A stretch of 64,000 nucleotides of DNA from Zobellella endophytica (GTDB lineage: Bacteria; Pseudomonadota; Gammaproteobacteria; Enterobacterales; Aeromonadaceae): assembly GCF_003012775.1 (NCBI RefSeq), contig NZ_PXYG01000008.1, positions 62,001-126,000 on the forward strand, written 5' to 3'. A program made the position numbers and the translations under genes. Shown one piece after another: positions 26,167 to 35,200 of this stretch; positions within the stretch are counted from its first letter, which is position 1; every line of letters starts with the position of its first letter. A model generated the notes under the pieces. That model did no database searches. It was given only the letters and a program-made list of their open reading frames with translations, and was not told the origin of the DNA.

Positions 26167-27059
26167 CATGGCTCTTCCTGCCGCTGCTGGTGCTGTTGCA
26201 CCCGCCGGCCTGGGGCGAAAAGGCGGCCGGGTGCCGCCTTTTGTCGCATGCCATGGGCGAGAGCTGCGTGCCCGCACAACCCCGGCGGGTGGCGGTGCTG
26301 GATACCGGCGAGCTGGACATGGCCCTGGCGCTGGGAGTGACGCCCATCGCCGCCACGACCCCCTATCAGGTCGGGCAGTTCCCCGCCTACCTGGCGCAGG
26401 CGGCATCGCCGGCGTCGCTGGGGGTGGTACAGGAGCCGGATCTGGAACGGCTGATGCAACTGCAGCCCGATCTGGTCCTGGGCAGCCGGCTGCGCCATGG
26501 CCGGCTCTATCCCCTGCTGTCCGGCATGGCGCCCACCGTGTTCAGCGAGAACGTCGGCGCCAGCTGGGCGGAGAACTTTCTCCTTTTTGCCAGGGCCCTT
26601 GGCCGCGAGCCGCAAGCGGAGCGGCGGCTCGCGGCCATCGATGCCCGCTGCCGGCGCATCGCCGCCCTCCATGCCCGCAAGGGCCATCCCACCCTGTCGC
26701 TGGTGCGCTCCATGCAGACCCACGTCCGGCTGTACCTGCGCGACTCCTTCGTCGGCAGCCTGCTGGCGCATTGCGGGCTGGACCGGCCTGCGTCCCAGGC
26801 GGGGGGCGGCTTCGCCCGGCAACTGGCGTCGCCGCGCCATATCAAGGCCCTGGACGGCGACATCATACTGCTGAGCGAGTACGCCCCCGAGAAGGGGTCG
26901 CTGATCCGGCGCTGGCGGGATTCCGCCTTCTGGCCGCTGCTCGGCGGGCGGCTCTACGAGGTGGACGACGGCTACTGGATGCTGGGCATAGGTCCGCTGG
27001 CGGCGGAAAAGGTGCTGGTGGATCTGGAGCGGATTATCGATGACTACTCGCCCCGTTAG
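26160..27059 (+). CDS. Siderophore periplasmic binding protein, FecB/FhuD-type
   Basis: About 299 residues. The only upstream start consistent with a signal peptide is the GTG at 26160, which overlaps the receptor stop and gives VTWLFLPLLVLLHPPAWG as the export signal. The mature part shows PRRVAVLDTGELDMALALGVTPIA, LQPDLVLGSR and DGDIILLSEY, the class III binding-protein pattern of FecB/FhuD/ViuP proteins. It would capture the ferric siderophore in the periplasm and deliver it to the FecCD-type permeases that follow. Its stop overlaps the next gene by 20 bases. Confidence 0.85.
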   Translation: MVTWLFLPLLVLLHPPAWGEKAAGCRLLSHAMGESCVPAQPRRVAVLDTGELDMALALGVTPIAATTPYQVGQFPAYLAQAASPASLGVVQEPDLERLMQLQPDLVLGSRLRHGRLYPLLSGMAPTVFSENVGASWAENFLLFARALGREPQAERRLAAIDARCRRIAALHARKGHPTLSLVRSMQTHVRLYLRDSFVGSLLAHCGLDRPASQAGGGFARQLASPRHIKALDGDIILLSEYAPEKGSLIRRWRDSAFWPLLGGRLYEVDDGYWMLGIGPLAAEKVLVDLERIIDDYSPR

Positions 27060-28041
27060 CCCCTGGCGGCGTTGGCTGCCGCTGGCCGTGTTGCTGCTGT
27101 TGCCGCTGGCCCTGCTGCTCGGCGGGGATAACCTGGCCGGGCCCGGCTGGCGCTGGCTGTTGGGTGGCGGCGAGGCGATGCCGCCCGTCGACTACCTGGT
27201 GCTGACCGAACTGCGGTTGCCCCGGCTGCTGGCGGCCCTGCTGATCGGCGCGGCCCTGGGTACCGCCGGTTGCCTGCTGCAGCGGCTGACCCACAACCCC
27301 CTGGCCAGCCCCGGCCTGCTCGGGCTGAACCAGGGCGCGGCCCTGGGGCTGGTGTGCCTGCTGATCTCGCCCTTGCCCTTTACCCTGTGGCATGCCTGCC
27401 TGGCGGCCCTGGGCGGGGCCGCCTTGGCCATGGTGCTGGTGTTCGGCGTGGTCAGGCTGGCCACCGGCCGGCTGGCGGCCGACAGCCTGTTGCTGTTCGG
27501 CGCTCTGCTCAGCACCCTGCTCGGCGGCCTGGGAACCATGCTGCTGCTGCTGGATCAGCACGCGCTGGACGTGATCCGCTTCTGGCTGGCGGGCTCCCTG
27601 TCGCTGGTGGTGCCGGCCCAGCTTCCCCCCCTGGCCGCCCTGGTTTTTCCCGCCCTGCTGCTGGCGCTGCTCTGCGGCCGGCCGCTGGAAATACTGGAAA
27701 CCGGGGGCGACACCGCCCGCAGCCTGGGACTGAACCCGGTGCTGGTGCTGCTGGCGGTGTCGGCCGTGGTGCTGCTGCTGACGGCGGCTTCGGTGGCGGT
27801 GAGCGGCCCTATCCTGTTCGTGGGCCTGGTGGTGCCGCACATGGCCCGCTTCTGGCTGGGCGAGCGGTTGCACCGGCAACTGATCGGCAGCATGGTGCTG
27901 GGCGCCGGCCTGCTGGCGGCGGCGGATGGCCTGGTGCTGGCCGTTGATGAACAGGACCGGCTGCCGCCGGGCATGGCGCTGGCCCTGCTGGGGGTGCCCT
28001 GGTTCCTGTGGCTGGTACGACGGAGGTACCTCGAGCGGTGA
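27040..28041 (+). CDS. FecCD-family siderophore permease 1
   Basis: 333 residues with about nine to ten membrane helices. Family signatures include LTELRLPRLLAALLIGAALGTAGCLLQRLTHNPLASPGLLGLNQGAALG near the N-terminus and SGPILFVGLVVPHMARFWLGE before the last third. It forms the membrane channel with the next gene. It starts inside the end of the binding-protein gene and overlaps the next permease by the tetranucleotide GTGA. Confidence 0.92.
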   Translation: MTTRPVSPWRRWLPLAVLLLLPLALLLGGDNLAGPGWRWLLGGGEAMPPVDYLVLTELRLPRLLAALLIGAALGTAGCLLQRLTHNPLASPGLLGLNQGAALGLVCLLISPLPFTLWHACLAALGGAALAMVLVFGVVRLATGRLAADSLLLFGALLSTLLGGLGTMLLLLDQHALDVIRFWLAGSLSLVVPAQLPPLAALVFPALLLALLCGRPLEILETGGDTARSLGLNPVLVLLAVSAVVLLLTAASVAVSGPILFVGLVVPHMARFWLGERLHRQLIGSMVLGAGLLAAADGLVLAVDEQDRLPPGMALALLGVPWFLWLVRRRYLER

Positions 28042-29009
28042 AACGACATCTGAGTCATTACGGTTATCTGTGGTTGCTGCCGCCGGTGCTGGCCTGGTGC
28101 CTGCTCAACGGCAGCGTCGACACCCTGTCGCTGCTGCTGGCGCCGGAGCATCGCAGCCTGACGCTGCAACTGATCGGCGAGCTGCGCCTGCCTCGGGTAC
28201 TGACCGCGGCGCTGGTGGGAGCCGGGCTCGGGCTGGCGGGGCTGCTGCTGCAGACCCTGTCCCGCAACCCGCTGGCCGATCCCGGCATCATCGGTATCAA
28301 CCAGGGGGCGGCGTTGGCGGTGGTGCTGGCGTTGCTGCTGATACCCGGCCTTTCCCCCCAGTGGCTGCCGTTGCTCGGGCTGCTGGGCGGCCTGGCCAGC
28401 ACGGCCCTGCTGTGGTGGCTGAGCCGGGGCACGGCGGCGGTGGCGCTGATCCTGATGGGAATCGGCTTGAGCAGCCTGCTGAGCGCCCTGATCGGCTGCC
28501 TGCTGATCCTGGCCGACAGCCAGCAGATCGCCATGGTGATGACCTGGCTGGCGGGCAGCTTCGCCGGCAGCCACGGCGACACGGCGCTTACCACCCTGGG
28601 CTGGGCGGCGCTGTTGCTGCCCGCCGGCTGGCTGCTGTGCCGGCAACTGGCGCCGCTGCTGCTCGATCCCCTGAGCAGCCGCATGCTGGGCACCCCCGTC
28701 ACCCTGCTGGAAAGCCTGTGCCTACTGCTGGCCTGCGCCCTGAGCGCCATGGCGGTGGCGGCGGCCGGTACCCTCGGCTTCGTCGGCCTGCTGGCGCCCC
28801 ACCTCGCCCGGGCCCTGCATCCGCCCCAGCCCGGCAAACTGGCGCTGCCGGTGATGGGCTACGGCGCCCTGCTGACCCTGCTGGCCGACTGGCTCGGCCG
28901 GAGCCTGTTCGCGCCGGTGCAACTGCCGGCCGGCCTGCTGCTGGCCTTGCTGGGGGTACCGGTGTTTGTGCTGTTGCTGCTCTGGCAACAACGTTTGCGA
29001 GGAAAATAA
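28038..29009 (+). CDS. FecCD-family siderophore permease 2
   Basis: 323 residues, with the same signatures as permease 1 (GELRLPRVLTAALVGAGLGLAGLLLQTLSRNPLADPGIIGINQGAALAV; GTLGFVGLLAPHLAR). The GTG at 28038 overlaps the preceding stop as GTGA, with GGAGG about 11 nt upstream; an in-frame GTG at 28008 is the alternative start. It is probably the heterodimer partner of permease 1. Confidence 0.9.
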   Translation: MKRHLSHYGYLWLLPPVLAWCLLNGSVDTLSLLLAPEHRSLTLQLIGELRLPRVLTAALVGAGLGLAGLLLQTLSRNPLADPGIIGINQGAALAVVLALLLIPGLSPQWLPLLGLLGGLASTALLWWLSRGTAAVALILMGIGLSSLLSALIGCLLILADSQQIAMVMTWLAGSFAGSHGDTALTTLGWAALLLPAGWLLCRQLAPLLLDPLSSRMLGTPVTLLESLCLLLACALSAMAVAAAGTLGFVGLLAPHLARALHPPQPGKLALPVMGYGALLTLLADWLGRSLFAPVQLPAGLLLALLGVPVFVLLLLWQQRLRGK

Positions 29010-29012
29010 GAG

Positions 29013-29804
29013 ATGAACGAGGATGCCATCAGGGCCGAGGGCCTGAGCGTCGGCTACCGTGGCCAGCTGCTGATCGAGCGGCAGGACGTGGCGATACCGG
29101 CGGGCTGCATCACGGTGCTGCTGGGGGCCAACGGTTGCGGCAAGTCGACCCTGCTCAAGACCCTGGCCGGGTTGCAGCCCGCCCGGGAAGGGCGCATCCG
29201 GATCGGGCAAGAGGAGCTCGCCGCCATCCCGGGGCGCCGGCTGGCCCGCCGGCTGGCGTTTTTGCCCCAGCATCCCGCCGCGCCCGATACCCTGACGGTA
29301 GCGGAGCTGGTGATGATGGGCCGTTACCCTTACCGCCGGCCCCTGTTGCCGCCGGCTCCGGCGGACCATGGGGCGGTGGCCGAGGCGCTGCGGCAGACGG
29401 ACATGGCGCCCCTGGCGGAGCGCCGCCTTTCCGCCCTCTCCGGCGGACAGCGGCAGCGGGCCTGGCTGGCCATGGTGCTGGCCCAGCAGACCGACATCCT
29501 GATGCTGGACGAGCCGACCAGCTACCTGGATCTCAGCCACCAGTACGAGCTGCTCAACCTGCTCCGGCGACTGAACCGGGAGCAGGACAAGACCCTGGTG
29601 CTGGTGCTGCACGATCTGAACCAGGCCTTCGAGTTCGCCGACCACCTCATCTACATGAAGCAGGGCCGGCTGGTCGCCGAAGGCTCGCCGGCGCAGACCG
29701 CCACCCCCGAACTGGTCGACGCCATCTTCGGCCTGCACTGCGACATCCGGCCCCATCCCCAGGCCGGCTGCCCGCTGCTGATCCCCCTGGCGGGGTGCCG
29801 CTAG
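29013..29804 (+). CDS. Siderophore ABC importer ATPase, FecE-type
   Basis: 263 residues: Walker A GANGCGKSTL, signature LSGGQRQRAW, Walker B ILMLDEPTSYLDL and switch HDLN. The segment LTVAELVMMGRYPYRR is typical of FecE/FhuC ATPases. Last gene of the uptake operon, followed by a T-rich terminator 48 nt downstream. Confidence 0.93.
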   Translation: MNEDAIRAEGLSVGYRGQLLIERQDVAIPAGCITVLLGANGCGKSTLLKTLAGLQPAREGRIRIGQEELAAIPGRRLARRLAFLPQHPAAPDTLTVAELVMMGRYPYRRPLLPPAPADHGAVAEALRQTDMAPLAERRLSALSGGQRQRAWLAMVLAQQTDILMLDEPTSYLDLSHQYELLNLLRRLNREQDKTLVLVLHDLNQAFEFADHLIYMKQGRLVAEGSPAQTATPELVDAIFGLHCDIRPHPQAGCPLLIPLAGCR

Positions 29805-29851
29805 CCGCGTTGCAGCGGCAAGCAAAGGGCGAAGGCTCCGTTTACCGGCGG

Positions 29852-29883
29852 GCAACCCGGGTGCACCGGGTTGCCTGTTTTTG
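29852..29883 (+). terminator. Rho-independent terminator of the uptake operon
   Basis: GGCAACCCGG (29852-29861) pairs with CCGGGTTGCC ending at 29876, followed by TGTTTTT. It separates the uptake operon from the convergent biosynthesis operon. Confidence 0.85.
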
Positions 29884-29889
29884 CTGCAC

Positions 29890-30285
29890 TCAGCCCCTGA
29901 GCAGGCTCAAGGAGATATTGCAGGTGGGCAGGGGGCCATAAAAGACATGCCTGGTGCTCTTGGGGGGAAACAAGCGCCCCTGGAGGGAAAACTCCCGTAC
30001 CAGCAGGGGGGTGACCTGCATCGAGGGGTGGGTGCTGATGAAATCCACCTCGTGGTAGTCCAGCAATAGGCAGGGGATACGCTTCAACCGCAGGCGTAAC
30101 GCCGCCGTTCTCCGGTGATGGCCATCCATGATGGACAGGCTGTCCTTGTCCAGGGTCAGGGGGATGCGCCAGATTTTTTCGTCCGCTATTTTGTTGACCA
30201 GCCAGTCGACCTGCTCGGCATAGACCTCCTCGTTGGGACGAATGGCGTCGATGTCGACCAGGGTTATCGGCTTTGCACAAAGCAT
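29890..30285 (-). CDS. sbnI: Short SbnI-like ParB/Srx-domain protein
   Basis: 131 residues: IDAIRPNEEVYAEQVDWLVNKI, then DKDSLSIMDGHHRRTAALR, the ParB/SerK-type nucleotide-binding pattern, then a C-terminal extension. S. aureus SbnI, the last gene of the sbn operon, is a free-serine kinase that supplies O-phospho-L-serine to SbnA and also regulates the operon with heme; it is about 254 residues. Here only the N-terminal ParB-like half is represented. Glu19/Glu20 sits where the kinase family has its catalytic Glu. It starts 2 nt after sbnH. A serine kinase role is inferred from position and domain; the regulatory C-terminal domain is absent. Confidence 0.7.
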   Translation of the reverse strand: MLCAKPITLVDIDAIRPNEEVYAEQVDWLVNKIADEKIWRIPLTLDKDSLSIMDGHHRRTAALRLRLKRIPCLLLDYHEVDFISTHPSMQVTPLLVREFSLQGRLFPPKSTRHVFYGPLPTCNISLSLLRG

Positions 30286-30287
30286 GA

Positions 30288-31508
30288 TCAGTGTTCCTCG
30301 GTAAAAAACAGTTGCCCGTTGCGGTGGTAAATGCGCGCGGGATGCGGGTGGCTCAGGAAGTCGTGATGCGAAATGTGCCAGCCATAGGCCCCCGCCTGTT
30401 CGAACAGGACGAGATCCGCCACACGCAGTTGCTCGACCTCGACCCGGCGGGCGAGCACATCCTTGGGGGTGCACAGCTCCCCGCACAGGGTGATGTTCTG
30501 CCGGGTCACGCCGGGGCGGGGACAGGGCCATGGCCATGACTCGGTCGGCAATACCTGGAAGGGATGGTTGTGTTGCCAGGAGGAAGGCAGGCGGAACTGG
30601 TGGCTGCCGCCGCGAAGAATGGCGAAATGTTCGTCGTGGCTGCGCTTGATGTCCGTCACTTCGGTCACGTAGCAGCCGCATGTTGCCGTGACGAAACGTC
30701 CGCATTCCATCGCCAGGCTGAAGGCGATGTCACCGCTCTCCAGCAGCATTGCCAGCCCGCGGCAGTAGTGCGGCCAGTCGAATTGACGGCCGTCGGGGGC
30801 GTAGTCGATGCCGATGCCGCCGCCGATATTGAGGACTTCGACCGGCAGGCCATACCGTCGCTGCCAGGACAGGGTCAGCTCGATATAGCGGCGGACCAGC
30901 ATCAGGTGGCTGTGGGCATCCAGGTTGTTGGATATCGCATGGAAATGGAAACCGACACAGCGGAGCTGTGAATACCGGCCCAGGTTGTCCAGAATTTCCT
31001 CGATCTCGTGCTGATCGATGCCGAACTGGGTGGGCTTGCCGGCCATCTGCAGGGTGGCGTCGGGCAGGGTGAAGCGGGGATTGACCCGCAGCAACACCTT
31101 CACCGTTTTTCCCGCCCTGGCGGCCAGGGTATTCAGCCGGACCAGTTGTAGGTAGCTCTCGATATGGTAGAGCTCGACATCCGCGGCCAGGGCGCCTTCC
31201 AGTTCCGGCCCGGTCTTGCCCGGACCACCGAAGGCGATGGGGCTGGCGGGCGCGGCGCGGCGGGCCTTGTGGACCTCTCCCAGCGAGGCGACTTCAAAAC
31301 CATGGATGTGCGGGGCCAGGGTCTGCAGCACGGGAGTGTCGGAGTTGGCCTTGATGGCGTAGTAGAAGCGGACGTTATCCGGAAGTTCGCCGACGATCGA
31401 TTCGATTCGCTGCTCAAGGTGATCGAGATCGTAATAATAGGCGCAGGCCGGCGCGTCCTGCCCCGCCAGGTGGCGCCGGAGTGGTTCGATGGAAAAAGGC
31501 AGGGTCAT
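30288..31508 (-). CDS. sbnH: PLP-dependent decarboxylase, SbnH-like
   Basis: 406 residues of fold-type III (alanine racemase-like) decarboxylase. Visible are the PLP lysine in FYYAIKANSD (near 53), GFHFHAISNN, NIGGGIGIDY, AMECGRFVT and the active-site Cys in GELCTPKDVLA. SbnH decarboxylates the citryl-L-Dap intermediate to the ethylenediamine form during staphyloferrin B synthesis. The gene overlaps sbnG by 4 bases, in the same order as in S. aureus. Confidence 0.87.
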   Translation of the reverse strand: MTLPFSIEPLRRHLAGQDAPACAYYYDLDHLEQRIESIVGELPDNVRFYYAIKANSDTPVLQTLAPHIHGFEVASLGEVHKARRAAPASPIAFGGPGKTGPELEGALAADVELYHIESYLQLVRLNTLAARAGKTVKVLLRVNPRFTLPDATLQMAGKPTQFGIDQHEIEEILDNLGRYSQLRCVGFHFHAISNNLDAHSHLMLVRRYIELTLSWQRRYGLPVEVLNIGGGIGIDYAPDGRQFDWPHYCRGLAMLLESGDIAFSLAMECGRFVTATCGCYVTEVTDIKRSHDEHFAILRGGSHQFRLPSSWQHNHPFQVLPTESWPWPCPRPGVTRQNITLCGELCTPKDVLARRVEVEQLRVADLVLFEQAGAYGWHISHHDFLSHPHPARIYHRNGQLFFTEEH

Positions 31509-32272
31509 GATATTTCCTTGTGGGTTTGAAGATGAGCCTGGTGAGCCCGGCGCATGATGCCCCTGTCGTCACCGAGCACGAACATGGAGACGCCTTGCCG
31601 CCGCCAGTGCCGGATGGCTTGCGGGTCGCGCGGCAAGGCACAGAATGCCTTGCCGGCCGACCGGGTGATGGCGTACATCCGCTCGATGGTCGCGCGCACC
31701 TCGGGGTGTTGGGTTTGCCAGTGCAATCCCAGGGACTGGGACAGATCCGCCGCCCCTTCCAGGACGACGTCGACGCCATCGACCCCGGCGATGGCTGCAA
31801 GATGGTCGAGCCCTTGCCGGCTTTCGATCATCACCACCACCAGGGTGTCGGCTGCCGCCCCCCGGGTGTATGCCGCCAGGTCGTCGGCGCCGTAACGGCT
31901 GGCCCTGGTCGAGTTCAGTCCCCTCTGCCCTCGCGGGGCATAGTGGCAGAGCTCGACGGCCTGCCTTGCCTGGTCTGCATCCTCGACGCGGGCAAAGACG
32001 ATGCCCGCCGCCCCGGCGTCGAGCAGGGGCAGCACCAGGTGCGGTGCCCGGAGCGGCACCCGTACCAGGACATCCAGGCGCTGCGCCCGTGCCGCCAGCA
32101 GCATCGTTTCCAGCTGTTCGGGGCTGATCAGGGTGTGTTCCAGATCGATGATGACGAAGTCGTACCCTGCCACCGCCAGTTGCTCCAATGCGACGGCAGA
32201 GGGGATGGAGCAGAACAGGCCGAAACATGCCTCGCCGGCAAAGAGGCGGCTCTTGAGGGAACTAGTGGCCAT
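31505..32272 (-). CDS. sbnG: Citrate synthase of the HpcH/HpaI aldolase family, SbnG-like
   Basis: 255 residues with the aldolase-family start FAGEACFGLFCSIPSAVALEQLAVAGYDFVIIDLEHT, metal-binding Glu in VVMIESRQGL and Asp in VLEGAADLSQSLGL. S. aureus SbnG is a metal-dependent citrate synthase unrelated to the TCA enzyme and supplies citrate for the siderophore when TCA flux is low. EGAADLSQSLG replaces the GPNDLS motif of ordinary HpcH aldolases. It overlaps the stop of the upstream synthetase gene by 11 bases. Confidence 0.87.
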   Translation of the reverse strand: MATSSLKSRLFAGEACFGLFCSIPSAVALEQLAVAGYDFVIIDLEHTLISPEQLETMLLAARAQRLDVLVRVPLRAPHLVLPLLDAGAAGIVFARVEDADQARQAVELCHYAPRGQRGLNSTRASRYGADDLAAYTRGAAADTLVVVMIESRQGLDHLAAIAGVDGVDVVLEGAADLSQSLGLHWQTQHPEVRATIERMYAITRSAGKAFCALPRDPQAIRHWRRQGVSMFVLGDDRGIMRRAHQAHLQTHKEIS

Positions 32273-35200
32273 GATGGTGCTCCTCCTCGCAGAGCGGATT
32301 GGCGACCGGCATCACCCGCAGCCGGACTTCCGGCAGGAAACGGCGGCTGGCCAGTTGCTCGACATCGATACGGTCGGCAAAGAAGTCGAACAGCCGGAAA
32401 CGCGGGGCGAGATCCGGCTGGTCCGACTGGTATTGCCGTACCACACGCCTTGCCAGGGCCCAGAACTCCTGCTCGGCAAAGTGGTAGTGCTGGGCCAGAA
32501 ACCAGGCCAGTTCGGCAAGGTTGACGAAGCACAGGGCGTCCTGGGTGAAGTCCCGTAACTCGTTGGCGTCGTCCGTTTCCAGAAACGAGTTCGGATTCAC
32601 CCGGGCGTGGGCCTGTGGCGCGTCGGTGAGCTCGGGAAGTTGGACGGCATCGTGGAGCAATGATTTGCTGTAACGCACGCCGTCGTGGAAATCCTTCAGC
32701 GCCACCCTGACCGGCATGCCCTGCTCATGCACCAGCAGCATATTCTGGGCATGGGACTCCAGCGCCGTGCCGTGATACCAGAGCATGTGCATGACCGGCA
32801 GATAAACACGTTCGAGCAGGGCGGTCAGCCAGGCGCCGATGCCGTATTGCCGGATCCAGGGATCGATAAGCGGTCGTTGGTCGATGTCGAGCTGCACCAG
32901 GGCGGTCACCGGGGTGGCCGACTGCCGCTCCGACAGATGGCGGTAGACGCTTTCACGCCAGATGCAGGCGAGCGCGCCGTACTGCTTTTGCAGCGGGGCG
33001 GGAGGCGTGATGCCGATGCCGGCGATCTCGCGCAGTATGATGGGCTTTCTGTCCTCCGGCAGGCGATCGTCGGTCTGCACCAGGTGCCACAGCCAATCGC
33101 TGATCCTGGCGGCATTGCTGACGGTATGGGGCGCGAGCACCCGGGATGTGGATGTATTCAGCAGGCTCATGGCCAGTTTCAGCGAGGGTGCACCCAGGTC
33201 GCTGATGTCGGACAGGGTCCGGATGGACTGCTGTGGCAGGTAGGCCGGGCCGGTGACATCCAGCTTGATGATCCTGCCCTGGGTGAGCATGTCCTGGTAA
33301 AAAACCCGGATGATCTTGCGCCACTGCCAGGGATGAACGGCAAGCAGTACCATGTCTTCCGGTTTGTTGCCCGCGGCGCGGATCTGGCGGTGAATGGCGC
33401 CGTATTCCTCGCATGAGAAATGCCGGCGGTACAGGGCCTCCAGGCTGGTGGAGCGGCTGACTCCCAGATGGGCCAGTGCTCTGTCGACGGCCAGCCAGAC
33501 GAGGGGGAAGCCGGCCGACAGCTCCGGGCCGTAGCGCTTGTTTTCATCCAGATCGAAACCCACCCGGGACTTGAAGCTGGGGTGGTACAGGTGGCCGTTG
33601 TTGATGCGCGCCTCCTGCTCGAAATAAGGCAGCTCGCGCAGGGGCGTGACGGTGCTGTGCTGCAGCGTCTGGGCATGCTTGGCCAGGGTCTCCGTGAGTT
33701 CCTGGTGGAATTGCTGCCAGCGTTCGGCATCGGCCTCCACTATCCGGCCGATATCCGCCATGAGTTGCCTGAGTGACACCGGGCCGGCCTGCCCGGATTC
33801 CCACCGCTGCACGGAGCCTGGCCGGATCCGGACCCGGGAAAAGCTGGTGCTGATCCTGGCCTGGCACCGGTAGCTCAGGGTCGCCGACACGGGAATGAGC
33901 AACCCGTCCTGTTCATGCCGGCAGGGGAGGGCCTGCTCGTACAACAGGGCTTCGAGCAGCTGCTGGACGACACGCTGCTCCGCCTGCCGGTAGGCGGTGG
34001 CATCATCCGTTTCGGCCAGGGGGGTGAGGTCACGGTAACGATAGGCACTGAGGGGGTTGGGAATATTGACCCAGGCGGGGCTCTCTCCTGTGCCGTTAAA
34101 GGTGCTCAGCATGTTGGCTTTTGCCGGCAGAGACCGGGCCTGCAGCAATTCCTGGGCGTAGCTTTGGGCCCGGCCACCGAGGTTCGCGTCGGCCAGTGCC
34201 TGCCCGGTCGTCTGCCAGAGCCGGGCCTCACTGACCGGAAACGACCTGGCCAGGGCGCCGATCAGGTGGGCGATGTGGTTGACCACGAGATAGTACTTGA
34301 AGCGGAACCAGGCTTCGTCGGCGGAGTACCATACCGAGCTTTCCGGGCCGACGGCGGTGCAGCGTGGCGCCAGCATGGAGTCGCTGGCGACGCTCACCCC
34401 CTCCATGTCGCGCACCACGAGCTGGACGGGGGTGCCCTGGCGAAACCGCATCAGGCTGTTCTGCAGGTGGGCTTCGAGGCTGATCCCGGTGGTGGCAAAC
34501 AACTTCAGGGCCGGCAGCAGCGAGACGTTGGTATATTGGCGCCACCAGTCGGCGACGAATGCAGCGGTGATGTCTTTACCGGCGAGCCCGGCGGCTTGTC
34601 GCACATAATGGCCCAGCGGCAGCGCTCCGGTCATCGGGCACTCCTCCACCAGGCTTCCCAGGATCCGGGTCTGCTCGAGAGCTTCATCATCCAGGCCGGC
34701 CCGGTAAATGATGCCGAAAGCAGCCTCCAGCCCCGCCAGCTCCAGGGTCTGGGCGGCCAGCTCGGGCAACAGGCGCAGGGCGTCGTCGGTTTCCTCCGGC
34801 GTCAGTTGGTGCAGCAGGCGGCTGGCATCGATCGCCCGTATCATCTGCTCGGGTGGATTGTTGCGGATGAAATTGGTGATGCGTACATCCAGGGAAAGCT
34901 TGAGGAACAGCCTGCTTTCCGGCATCCATACGGTACGGACCGAAGAGGTCGGCCAGACCACCTGTCCCAATGGGCCGAGCGAAATAATGAGCTCCTGTTC
35001 GAGCTTTTGACGGACTGCGGGTTGCTCCAGCAGAAAATTGGCCTGCCAGGGATGACAGGGGACAAGTTGGTACTGGCCCGCCCTGGTTCCCAGTAGCCTG
35101 GCCGCCTCCTGGCGCGCCGCCGGATCGAGCAGTTGGGAGACATCGGCACCGCTGGACAGGGTCCGCACCAGCGCCGGCGCCACGGCGAAGTAGTGGAGCC

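Noticed and set aside
24007-26406. 799-codon minus-strand frame opposite the TonB receptor
   Set aside because: Shadow of the receptor gene; no ribosome binding site and no family resemblance.
29926-30705. Longer version of the SbnI-like frame reaching 30705
   Set aside because: The upstream part is antisense-frame sequence inside sbnH; the ATG at 30285 follows the sbnH stop directly.
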